A stretch of DNA of 64,000 bases. It comes from Palaemon carinicauda (lineage: Eukaryota > Arthropoda > Malacostraca > Decapoda > Palaemonidae). The DNA lies in the NCBI RefSeq assembly GCF_036898095.1, contig NC_090730.1, positions 32,644,761 to 32,708,760 on the forward strand. Reading direction: 5' to 3'. Shown piece by piece: positions 1 through 10,579 of the stretch (position 1 is its first letter; the number at the start of each line of letters is the position of its first letter). The notes beneath the pieces were generated by a model, which made no database searches, had not been told where the DNA came from, and worked only from the letters and a program-made list of their open reading frames with translations. Position numbers and translations under genes: made by a program.

Positions 1-66
<66 letters not shown>
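1..66. repeat. (AT)n microsatellite
   Basis: Pure AT dinucleotide array at the window edge, so its true length is unknown. Similar arrays flank the next element on both sides (669-718 and 4291-4392), which suggests an AT-rich locus hit repeatedly by insertions. Confidence 0.97.
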
Positions 67-73
<7 letters not shown>

Positions 74-666
74 AGGTTTTCATATCTTAGCTTTGAACTC
101 CTTTAATAAAGGCTTTGGTTTATTCCTGTAATAATAAATGGCATTGTAACAGTCTGCTGTATGGTGCAGATCTATTCAACGAGTTTCCCGGCGATTCGCC
201 TTGTTTTTATTGCGTTATGTGAACCTTTTCGGCGATTATTTTTTGTATTGTCGTTTATGACTGTCTTCCATAAACTTGAACGGTATGGTTTTCTTTGATT
301 GCTTTTTTTTTTTTTAACAGAAGGCGAAGAAAACTTGCTCTTTTGATAATGTAGAACACTGTAATATAATGAGTGTTCCCCGCAAAATTTTCATGTATTT
401 AGAACTTTCTGGGGTATATTCTAAAAACTGTATGTGATTATCTTTCATAAACTTGAGTGGCCCGTTGACTGTTATTTTAAGCCGAGAGTTTAAAATAGAT
501 TTTTTTTGCATTGACTTCGTCGTGTAGCCTACATAAAGTTGTTGATGCCTGTTATAACGTCCTTACCTGGTAATTGGCAGACTGGGGTTCGAGTCCCGCT
601 TCAACTTGTTAGATTTTATGGTCTTTTTTACCTCTAACATTAAAATAAGCACAAAAACACTCCTAG

Positions 667-668
<2 letters not shown>
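67..668. other. AT-rich unassigned DNA
   Basis: No credible coding frame. The only recognisable piece is a tRNA-SINE-like pol III B-box fragment near 545-613. Confidence 0.5.
545..613 (+). repeat. tRNA-derived SINE-like fragment
   Basis: The stretch contains GGGGTTCGAGTCCCGC, a good match to the pol III B box (GGTTCGANTCC), in a context that looks like the T arm of a tRNA. The upstream A-box half is not convincing and no full cloverleaf can be drawn, so this is better read as a truncated tRNA-derived SINE than as a tRNA gene. Confidence 0.45.

Positions 669-718
<50 letters not shown>
669..718. repeat. (AT)n microsatellite
   Basis: AT dinucleotide array directly against the left end of the MULE-like element that starts near 719. 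Confidence 0.95.
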
Positions 719-720
<2 letters not shown>

Positions 721-835
721 GGTTCTAGGTAAGTTGATTCCTGGTTTTTTGCTTCCGGTTATTTGATTCACGGTATTTTGTTTCCTGATAAGTTGATTCC
801 CAGTATAGTTGATTCCCAGTAGTTTGATTCCAACT
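719..835 (+). repeat. Left terminal inverted repeat of the 719-4290 element
   Basis: Begins ATGGTTCTAGGTAAGTTGATT and carries at least five TTGATTCC or TTGTTTCC modules 14-20 bp apart. It pairs with 4180-4290 in inverted orientation, with mismatches and one extra module. Confidence 0.65.
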
Positions 836-1469
836 TATTAACAAATAAATAAAGAGCTTCTGGTATTTTCTTTTCAGGACCTATCTATTGTAAATTTGTT
901 TTTTAAAAAAAAAATTGTCTACTTGTGAAGAATTTTCTTCACTCTTCTTCTTTCAATCGTATTTTTAGCTCTCCTCTACTAATACTATAGCTACCCCTTA
1001 AACGTCTCTCCTACATTCAATTTTCTTTAACGAAACATAGGGAGGACTAATCTAAACTTAAACTTGTTGACAGTGGCGCACGCCATGCTCGTGACGTCAC
1101 AGCGTAGATACGCACAACAGAGGGCCTCAGTGTAACCCCGGCGTATGTTGGTTCTTTCCTTAAACTACATGGGTCGAGATTAAATTCCTAAACTGCATTT
1201 TTTATATAAATTCCAATACTGCTAAATCAATGCATCTTATATTTCTCAATACCAATTAAGGTTTGTTAATTTTAAGATGTATGCCCATCGCACCAGTCCA
1301 TTGCTGATTAATCATTTAAATTATTAATTTTTAGCAAGCCAGAATAGGTAGGATTGTTGTGTATATAAACTCCCTTAGAGCAGCAAGATTTCTCTAAAAT
1401 ATTTAGTACAAAATCCTGCCTCCTCTGCACTCCTTGCAACAATACATTGCCCTGTCCTGAAGTCCCGAT

Positions 1470-1607
1470 ATGGCACCCCCAATGGATTACCGAGCGCATC
1501 ATGACCGTCACTTGTTTGTCAAGGTGAAGCCAGGTGATCTCCTCGACTTTAGTGTCGCGCCATTCGACGAGAAGCCGCCCTGGCCTACTGACCTGCCTGG
1601 TCAGTGA
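1470..1607 (+). CDS. Possible short exon or gene relic, unrecognised
   Basis: ATG to TGA, 45 codons, with a protein-like composition (VKVKPGDLLDFSVAPFDEKP in the middle). A second open stretch in another frame at 1651-1731 contains ETVKEWNLETYCHKRGF and also looks protein-like. Together they may be frameshifted remains of one coding segment. I do not recognise the family, and chance is quite possible. Confidence 0.2.
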   Translation: MAPPMDYRAHHDRHLFVKVKPGDLLDFSVAPFDEKPPWPTDLPGQ

Positions 1608-2494
1608 ACCTGTGCACCTCTGGCTCACCCCCTCTCCCAAAACGTGACTCACCAAGGAGTTCTGTGGCAGCCGGGTGGAGACAGTGAAGGAGTGGAACCT
1701 GGAAACCTATTGCCACAAACGAGGATTCTAGGGGTGGGCCAGTAAAGAGTGCAAAGTGCAACCAGGTCAACAGCCATCACGGGCATAAGACTAATCTCAA
1801 AGGAGTGCAGGTACTACAACAATGGCCATTTAGTTTTCCCCCATTTTTTCTTAGCTTAGACTATTTTTAACTTTATAGGGAACCTGGCTTTTACACTATT
1901 CGGACTGTGTGCGGTGGGATTGTGTGTAAATATTTTTCCATTATTATTTCTTGCTTGGAGACTAGCACAGTCTCTGGGTCACATGGGCCACGTGTCCGAC
2001 CCCATTTTGATTTTTTATTATTGCAGACCACGTGTCTAACCCATCATTTTTATTATTTTGAATTGCTTTTAATTTGCATTCTCTTTATTATTCCATTTTT
2101 GTGTTGTTAAGGTGTCTGTTTTGTTTTAATGTAAATTTGTGAATAAATCAATATTAGGTTAAATAAACCTCCTTAGTATTTTTGCTCCCTCATTTATTTA
2201 ATGTTTAAACTGGGAATATCTGAAGAGTAAAACCTAAGTAAGTCTATAGGTGGTAACAGCGAGGAACTTTGCATTAATATATTTGCTTTGAAAGTAAAGA
2301 TCCTTATCTTTAAACTTTTAAACTACTTTACATCACTGCTCCCATTTTGGATTTTGCCTAATTACATTAACGTAAAATACCTGTCCAGCATCTCATTGGG
2401 GTAGCTGGGACGGAGTCAGGACAGAGCCTGAGAATGAGATGACTATAGACCTGACAAAGCTAGAGTAGGCCATAAATTACTTATATATGCTACG

Positions 2495-2699
2495 TGTGGA
2501 GTTCTCCGGCCTCTGGACAGTAAATTTCCCCCTTTTGTATTTAAGAGTGATGGTTAGTGAATTGTGACAGTAAAGTATTAGCAGGGCGTTTGTGCCCCGA
2601 GAGTAAGTGCTCATTATCCTCCCCTGTTGAACTTTATGTAACCGTCATAAGGAGATTTTCCCGGACTAAGTTCCCACTCAGAACATAAAATTCTCCACA
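2495..2699. repeat. Possible solo LTR, 205 bp
   Basis: Begins TGTGGAGTTCTCC and ends AATTCTCCACA, so it has TG...CA termini with a short imperfect inverted repeat, as LTRs do. The flanks are CTACG on the left and CTACT on the right, a near-match that could be a 4-5 bp target duplication. A TATA-like TTTGTATTTAAG lies inside. No internal retroelement sequence is adjacent. Confidence 0.35.
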
Positions 2700-3302
2700 C
2701 TACTGGCTCATTTAGCCATAAATGAGTTTATTGATTAATAATTGTTTCAAAAGCACCAAAAATAAGGAAACGTAAAAGTATTAGTACAGAAACAATATCT
2801 ATTAAAAAAATAATCATATATAAAATTTGGTAAACAAGCATACTTATAAAAATTATTACAAAGGAAATGATAGTTTTAGTAATGTAAAATCCTTATAATA
2901 GCTCTCAGGAAATCTGTTTTTTTTTCTTTCTTTCTTTTCTGTGAATCATACCGCAAACAACATTTTTCAGTCGGTCGTTCAAGTCCTTGTATTTTCGTTT
3001 CGCTGGAATACCGTGGCCACCATCAAACTGAACTTTTTTTCAAATGAGCAAGGCTCTCTTCCTTTTTCAATGCTAAAATTAACTTCCAAATATTAGGATG
3101 AACACCTGAAACAACACTCTATAGAGCACAGTGGTAACCTTATAAATTATTATTGGTGCGAAGTAGTGACAGGGCACAAAAACACCTAACATTCCCACTG
3201 AGTTCAGTGATATCTTTCTTTAAAGCCCAAATCTATAACCTTGTGATAAATGGAAAAGGTATGATGAAATAGAAACATTTGGGAAATGATTACGTATACA
3301 GT

Positions 3303-3839
3303 TCATATGCGCTTTTTCAAAGTCCATAATTTATGCCTGGGGTTTAATTTTGGGCTTAATTCCAAAATTTTTGCCAAAAGTCTGTTAAACGTTTCTTGTT
3401 TTTTGTCTTGCAGGAGGGCAAATAACCTTGGTACACTGAAGTTATGAATATGAATATGTAAAGTAAATAACTGGAAATATATTTTCGGCACACACCTAAA
3501 CGTTCCATCCCCAGCTAAGTGTGTTGCTTGCATCAAATCATTAAGTCCATGATTTGTTGCAAAAATTAGTAACCTACTTTCACCTGCTTCGACGCTATCA
3601 TATTGTAGGAAAACTTCACTGCCCAATACCCTAAACTCGTTTGGTATTATAAATCCAGTCTTGCGTACAGGAAGTTGAGCTCTTTCATCTTCACTTAATG
3701 ATGCACTACTTGACGCAATAAATGACCGTGATGTTTCCTGGCTTGAAAGTGCGCCAGCCTTCAAACTAGTTAAGGCCTCACATACTTTTGGCTTTGTTTC
3801 ACATGAACTGTGATGATGTTCACCAAGATGATTCAACAC
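3303..3839 (-). pseudogene. Truncated MULE transposase
   Basis: A 178-codon minus-strand open frame. Its middle contains HLAGDGTFRCVPKIYFQLFT, which fits the start of the MULE (Mutator-like) catalytic domain with the first acidic residue in the DGTF context. It is followed by the usual strand with LFALLQDKKQETFNRLL. The frame stops soon after, before the second aspartate, the histidine and the final glutamate, so no active enzyme is encoded. The N-terminal DNA-binding region is not recognisable. Its position inside the 719-4290 inverted repeats identifies that element as MULE-like. Confidence 0.65.
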
Positions 3840-4179
3840 CTTGTAATCATTTTCTTCTGTTGCAGTATGCAGGCGTCCTTTATAAGCTCTTCACATCATA
3901 CCTCCAATAAATTTTGGATCCATCAGCATTTGTTCTATGCTTCTCGTCTGTGTAATTTAAATCGTCTACGAATTTTTATCCTTCACGGGTACTTAGAATG
4001 GTACGAGGCATGGTTAAAGACTGACTTTATTCTAAAAAGAAAAAAAAAATTAAAAACTTTGTTAATAAAGCGTTTCTTTATTTGGAAGTTTGTTTTTGTA
4101 AATAATTAGTCTATTTGCTTAATTAAAGAACTACCTTATTTAGTAAATAAAGGGCCTCTTGGCTTATTTACCCGAATAG

Positions 4180-4782
<603 letters not shown>

Positions 4783-4860
4783 GCCAGCTACTTGCTAATC
4801 TCCATGATACAGCAGGACAGGGTGGGGCCTGAAAGGCTGGACTAGAATAGCAGGGAGGGT

Positions 4861-4952
4861 CCATCAGGACGTCATGGCCATCTTACCCAAAAATAGATTT
4901 TTCGCTTCGCTCAAAATCCGTTTTTTGGGCTCAAGCCATGACGTCCTGATGG
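4861..4952. repeat. DIRS1 internal complementary region (circle-junction copy)
   Basis: Two segments lie back to back. 4861-4920 is the reverse complement of the left outer end (about 4395-4454). 4921-4952 is the reverse complement of the right outer end (about 13303-13334). They join at a run of six T that overlaps the A runs at both ends. This is the sequence expected if the two element ends are joined in a circle, and it is the DIRS template used to restore the ends during replication. Confidence 0.87.
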
Positions 4953-5817
4953 AAAAGTACCAGAGAATCAATGTATCGTGGAAATTTTCCCCCTATTAGA
5001 GTAAGTGCCAAGGGCTTTGAATAGAGGTATGTAATGTGACCTCGGTAGAGGTTCCGTGGGGATCCAGCTTCCTGCCCCCCTCCCCCCCCCCCCCCCCCGG
5101 CATAGAAGTCCCAACGGGTTATACCAAAATTCAAAGTGGTCATCAAAGGGCTACTCACCCTGCGGAGAATTCGTGAAGGACTCAGAGACAAGACAGAATG
5201 GTCAATATTCGTGTAGGAACATTCTCAACAGTAGATAAGTGATGGTTAGTCACTATATTCCATGGTTAGAGAACAATCTGGTCTCGAAGGTATGGCGTAA
5301 GTAAGTATTCAATTAGGAATATTACACAGCATAGGTGAGTATATAATACAGACAAAAAGATATTATTCTTCTCATTTCAAAGAAAGGGGTAAATGAAACT
5401 ATGACATTCATGTATTTCATAGTGTAAATAGGAGCGGAGAGAGACGCACAAGTAATAAAATAGACATTTTATTTCACAATTGCAGGTTATAATAATAATA
5501 AATGCAATAAGGGATGTAAAGTTAATTTACAATAATAAATAATGTACATAGAAATTAGAAGACTTCAATCTTGAATCTGAAAGAAATTTCAAATAATTAG
5601 AAAGCACAAGTTCCAGAGGAACGTCAGTCTTTAAAAAGGGAAAAACACATCATGCCCTAGGCATGTGGCACTCATGTGAAGTCTATGACATTTTCACCTT
5701 GTAAAGAACAGTCTATGAGAAACACTAAGTGTCCATGAAATCCCTATGAATCACACGAGGGTCAACACAGGCACCCGTAGAGTTAAAGTCCCAAGTAACT
5801 CACTGTTCTATGCAGAG
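4953..5817. other. DIRS1 3' non-coding region
   Basis: No coding frame. Contains a poly-C tract near 5083-5098 and AT-rich sequence between the internal complementary region and the recombinase stop codon. Confidence 0.6.
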
Positions 5818-7626
5818 TTAAACTGCAGGTTTCATAACACTACCTGCGGCTACCATGAAATGTTTGACTTCATGCACTTGCTTCGCGTAGTGCTTGAAGA
5901 AAACGCGCGAAGATTTCCATCCTGTGAAGCTCTTGAGGCTTACGAAATCCATACTCTGGAAGAAATTCAGAGAAGATGCGACTTTTCTAGGATCGTGACC
6001 TGTGGGTGTACTGTCAGGATCCGCTCTGCGAATGAAGTAGGTGATTTTCGCTTTTAGTTGTTTCAGTGACAGGTCACTACCCGATGTTTCTCCTTTGAAG
6101 AGTTGGCCTCCACCAAAGTCTGAAGTTCTTCGAAGATAGACCTTGAGGCTCTCTACTGGACATAGAGAGACATCTTCCTTCAGGGGGCAGATTCTCCAGG
6201 GGCCCCATCTCTTGGTGGGTAATTCGTTTTTTGCGAGAAACGTCGGATCAGGGAAGAGGGTAAGTTCTCCTGAGTCTGTAAACAGGATATGACCCTCGTC
6301 TCTTGATAACGCCACTATTTCGCTGACTCGGGTTCCCGAGGCGAGAGCAAAAAGGAATATAACTTTTTGAGTCAGATCCTTGAGAGGGCACGAATCGTTG
6401 TCCAAGTTAGAGGCAAAATGGAGCACCTTGTCCAGGGACCAGGAGATAGGTTTTGGCGGAGGTGCTGGGCGAAGTCTAGCGCATGCCTTTGGTAGTTTAT
6501 TGAAGATATCGCTGGACAGATCAATCTGGAAGGCGTACAATAGTGGTCTAGTCAAAGCCGATTTGCAGGTAGAAATCGTGTTGGCTGCTAAGCCTTGTCC
6601 ATGAAGGTGAATGAAGAAGGACATACAAAAATCAATGGTGATTTCCGTAGGATTTTTTGCTTTAACGAACGAGACCCACTTTCTCCAGGATGATTCGTAT
6701 TGCCGTCGTGTGGATTCGGTCTTGTATTCCTCGAGGAAGTTTAGACTTTTCTTCGAGATCCCAAACCTTTTCTTCGTGGCTAGGGAGAGAAAATCATGAG
6801 ATGAAGGTCCCTGACTTTCAGTGATGAAGCGAAGACAGTCGACTTCTGTACTTGCTGAGAGAGAACTGGGCCCGGGAGGGGGATCAGCTTGGGCTGCAGC
6901 TCCAGGACCAGGGGGTACCAATTGCTCCGGGGCCACTTGGGAGCCACTAGGGTCGCTGTCCCTTTGAAGGTTTTCAGTTTGGAGAGGACTTTTAGCAGAA
7001 GGTTGGTGGGAGGGAACAGGTATATCCTGGACCATCTGTTCCAATCCAGTGACATGGCGTCCACTGCTTCTGCCTTGGGGTCCTCGTACGGGGCCACATA
7101 ACGAGGAAGTTGATTGTTGTCGCTCGTTTCGAAGAGATCGATCTGAAGTTCTGGGACTTGGCGAGAGATGAAGGAGAACGATCTTGCGTCTAGAGACCAT
7201 TCCGACTCTATCGGGCTTGTCCGAGATAGAGCGTCCGCCGTCACGTTGCGGAATCCTTGTAGGTGAACTGCAGACAGGTGCCATTTCTTCTTTTCTGCCA
7301 GTCGGAAGATTGGGAGAAGCACCTGATTTATCTGGGGCGATCTCAAGCCCTGACGATTGAGACATCTGACTACCACCGAGTTGTCCAGAGTCAGACGAAT
7401 GTGGATCGAGGGAGGCGGAGAGAGTTTCTTCAGAGTGAGAAGGACCGCCATGGCCTCCAAGATGTTGATGTGAAACGTCTTGAATAGAGGAGACCATGTC
7501 CCTTGAGCCTGTTGTTGGTGGGAGTGACCTCCCCAACCCTCCAGCGAAGCGTCCGTGTGGATGTTGAGTGATGGAGGTGGGTGTTGAAGAGGGATGGACC
7601 TTTTCAGGGCCTTTGCTTCCGACCAC
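5818..7626 (-). CDS. DIRS1 tyrosine recombinase
   Basis: Minus-strand frame of 602 codons; the conserved recombinase occupies roughly the last 340 residues. The N-terminal core-binding part includes ESTRRQYESSWRKWVSFVKA. The catalytic part shows the first Arg in SGTRVSEIVAL, the His-x-x-Arg box in TGHDPRKVAS, and the C-terminal GW...HY motif with the nucleophilic Tyr in FFKHYAK. It would cut and rejoin the element circle at the target. The upstream half of the frame overlaps the RNase H and methyltransferase region in another frame, an arrangement usual in DIRS elements, so the true start is uncertain and probably lies nearer 6900. I see no break within the recombinase domain. Confidence 0.82.
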   Translation of the reverse strand: MVGSKGPEKVHPSSTPTSITQHPHGRFAGGLGRSLPPTTGSRDMVSSIQDVSHQHLGGHGGPSHSEETLSASLDPHSSDSGQLGGSQMSQSSGLEIAPDKSGASPNLPTGRKEEMAPVCSSPTRIPQRDGGRSISDKPDRVGMVSRRKIVLLHLSPSPRTSDRSLRNERQQSTSSLCGPVRGPQGRSSGRHVTGLEQMVQDIPVPSHQPSAKSPLQTENLQRDSDPSGSQVAPEQLVPPGPGAAAQADPPPGPSSLSASTEVDCLRFITESQGPSSHDFLSLATKKRFGISKKSLNFLEEYKTESTRRQYESSWRKWVSFVKAKNPTEITIDFCMSFFIHLHGQGLAANTISTCKSALTRPLLYAFQIDLSSDIFNKLPKACARLRPAPPPKPISWSLDKVLHFASNLDNDSCPLKDLTQKVIFLFALASGTRVSEIVALSRDEGHILFTDSGELTLFPDPTFLAKNELPTKRWGPWRICPLKEDVSLCPVESLKVYLRRTSDFGGGQLFKGETSGSDLSLKQLKAKITYFIRRADPDSTPTGHDPRKVASSLNFFQSMDFVSLKSFTGWKSSRVFFKHYAKQVHEVKHFMVAAGSVMKPAV

Positions 7627-8772
7627 GGCTTTAAGAGTAACCGAAGTCTGTTTGGGAGCCGTCTCTTGAGGTCTCTTCGAGCGATGGATGCAGAACGTCT
7701 CCAGACTCCCGCGTCATCCTTTAGCTGTGCACGAAGCACTGGGTTTGTCACAGAGGCAAACTGTAGAGAGCCTAGAACTTGTTCCTGCTGTCGTCTTGAG
7801 ATCCTTTTGGATTTCAGCAATTTTTTGACAGACCCTGTTTTTTCCTTCCTTTTCTTCTGCGGGATGGAAAGGCGGTATGACTGAAGATCCCAATGGATTC
7901 CCAACCATTGGAACTTCTGAGCTGGAGAGAGGCGAGATTTCTTGGTGTTTATCTTGAATCCCAGGTGTTCTAGGAACTGGGTGACTTTGTTGCAGGATCG
8001 TACACAATCTTCGGGCGATGTCACCCAGACCAGCCAGTCGTCTAGGTAGGCCATCACCTGGACGCCGCGGAGGCGGAGCTGTTGAACGATGGCGTCTGCC
8101 AGCTTGGTGAAGATCCGTGGGGCCACGTTGAGCCCGAAGGGCATGGCCCTGAAAGCGTAGCTTTTCCTCTGGAGTCGAAATCCTAGGTTGGAGGAAGCGT
8201 GATGGTTCATTGGAACGTGCCAGTAGGCATCCGCCAGGTCTATCGAGACCGTGTAGGACCCTTGAGGCAGAAGGGTCCGTATTTGTTGAAGAGTCAGCAT
8301 CTTGAACTTGTTGTTCGCAATGAACTTGTTGAGGAGGGATAAATAAGTCTAGAATGACTCTGAGTTTGTCGGAGTCCTTCTTGGGGATGCAAAACAGTCT
8401 CCCTTGGAACCTGGTTGACTTTACCCTCCTTATCAGCTTCTTGTTCAAGAGTTCTAGGACATATTCTTCCAGGAGGGGGGTTGACTGTTGGAAGAATTGC
8501 TGGAAGGATAGGGGTGGTTGAGTCCAGCTCCAGCCTAGTCCCTTCTTGACGATGCTGTGTGCCCAGGGATCGAAGGTCCAACGATCCTGGAATTGGCGGA
8601 GTCTTCCTCCCACCGGAAGCACTTCATTGCTTCTGGCTTCCCGAGGGTTTGCTACCTCGGCCGCTAGCTCCCCTTCCTCCTCTGCCTCTGGAGGGACGGC
8701 GAGACGCATCTCTGCCTGAGCCTCTGCTTGAGCCTCTACCTTTGGGACGAAAGGTAGTGGATTGCTGCTCAA
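6780..8772 (-). pseudogene. DIRS1 reverse transcriptase / RNase H / methyltransferase-like polyprotein, frameshifted
   Basis: The start overlaps the end of gag in another frame. RT opens with the conserved FCIPKKDSDKLRVILDL region and the frame is lost at about 8338-8346, where about four extra bases seem to be inserted. It resumes in the 8300-6780 frame with VSIDLADAYWHVPM (first catalytic Asp) and YLDDWL (paired catalytic Asp). RNase H follows with HTDASLEGWGG, ILEAMAV, LDNSVVV and ADALSR. Then comes the DLFETSDNNQLPRY to VAPKWPRSNWYP block usually labelled a phage-type adenine methyltransferase in DIRS elements. Apart from the frameshift the domains look complete. Confidence 0.85.
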
Positions 8773-10579
8773 ATGCAGGGGTGAAGACCGGTGACTGTGA
8801 CAGGACCGGTTGGGTGACCAGCTGAAAGGTCTGTTGTGGCTGAGCTGCCACTTGGGGAGTAGCGGATCCTGGAAACTGCCGACTCTGTTGACGTTGCTGG
8901 GGTTTTGGCTTCGTGGGTTTCCTCTTAGGTTGAGGGCCGTCGTCCTGAGAGGATTTCCTTTTCTTCGACATGCCCCATTAATGGAGAAGGTTCCTGTTCT
9001 CCGTGGCGGCCTTGTCGGTGATCTCTTTCACTAGGGAGGAGGGAAAGAGGTGTTTACCCCAGATGTTGGAGGAAATCAGCCTCCGGGGTTCATGTCTCAC
9101 TGTAGCACTTACGAACACGAATTCACGACAGGCTCTACGAGCCCTAGTGAAGCTGTACAGATCCTTCACGACCGTTGCCAGATGTGTTTTGGCAAGGACC
9201 ATGTAGTAGTCAGGGACCCTAGTGTCACCGGCCATGACTTCAAGCTGTACTTGGAGGGACATAGATGCGGCAAGCCTTTCCTTCGTATCATGTTCCCTAC
9301 GAAGGAGGTGATCGTTGAGTTTTGGGAGGTCCTCGTTAAACTGACGACCAGCAACGTCAGGCTCTAGCTTCCCCACTATGAAGGTTGACTGAACGTCTTT
9401 CCAGTGCCTATCATCAGGGGGAGTGGTCAGGGAGAAGGGCCTGCACTCCTCCAGTACAGGGCAAGGTTTCCCTTCTTCCACTGCTTTATGTACCGCAGTG
9501 AAGGCCTTTTCAAGAAAGGGGAAGGTTGCATTGTCTGGTGCGACGAAGGTCGGGTGCTTCTTACTAAGCGCCGGCATTTTTGAATTGGTGAAACCCCTAC
9601 TTTTCACCGCATTGGCTAGCATAGCCTGGGCCTTCGAGAGATCGAACACAATAACCTCCTTCGGTTCGGTCTCTTCTTTAGAGGCGGGTTCGGACCCGAG
9701 TCGGACGTAACAGTCCGGGTAAGCCTCAAAGTTCGGGAAGAACTCCACTTCTTCCAACGCGATCGAGCCGACCTTCTCACTGATGAAGATCTTGCCCGTG
9801 GTGATCGGCATGTGCTCGGCATACCTCCATGGGTTAGTATCCGAGCAGGCAGGGAGGTCCTTAACCGAAATCTTTTTCGGTTGCTTAGAACTTCCGATGT
9901 TGGACTTGAAAAACTCATGAGTCTCGCGAAGTTTCTTATCCATGAGAGCTTCAAGCATCTTGAAGATCTCCAGAGTGCTAGATGGGATGGGGTCCGGGGT
10001 AGCGGATGTTGAAGGAAGTGATTCCTCAGTCGGTGTAGGAGTTGGTGCAGGGGTAGAAGCGGGGTCGACCTCATGCTCCGAATCAGGGTATTCCACCTGA
10101 TCTTCCTCATAGTCGAGCTCCTCGCCCATGAGGTTTCTCTCCGTAGTCTCCGACACTTCCGACATACGTCCCACGTTGTCGGAATCTAAACGGCACTCGT
10201 GCATGGACTGGGCCATGACCACATCAGGTTCCACCACTATCTGGACGGTGGGAATCTGATCACTAGGGACCACTGAGTCTTTTGATGCCTTCGGGAATAG
10301 CAAGGCCCTCAAATCTTCGGTAGCGAGATACGGTCCGGTGGCGTTCTACTGGAAGCCACGCACCCACTTGCGTAGCTTCTCTCGAGCGTTGTCCCTTACC
10401 TCCACTGAAGGAGGATCGTCGAACGCTTCGACCAGACGACTCTTGCAGACTGTACAGTGCTGTGGGTCCCAATATTTCAGGTCGCCTTTCTTGGCGGCGC
10501 AGGGGGCGTGGGTCCGACACGCCTTGTGCCCGTAGAAGTCCGGGCGCTTCACTCCACAGAAGTTGTGGTCACACTTCAT
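8624..10579 (-). pseudogene. DIRS1 gag-like ORF with two in-frame stops
   Basis: One continuous minus-strand frame of about 652 codons starting at a true ATG (10579). The N terminus is a Cys/His-rich finger (MKCDHNFCG to HCTVCKSRLVEAF). An acidic and Pro/Thr-rich linker, a conserved-looking helical central part and a basic Gly/Arg/Ser C terminus follow. The frame is cut by TAG at 10346-10348 and TAA at 8978-8980, with clear protein-like sequence continuing in the same frame after each. Both stops are one C-to-T change from a Gln codon. The C-terminal 150 bp overlap the start of the RT frame. Confidence 0.75.

Noticed and set aside
545..613. Functional tRNA gene
   Set aside because: Only the B box and T-arm-like part are convincing; no acceptor stem or A box can be paired.
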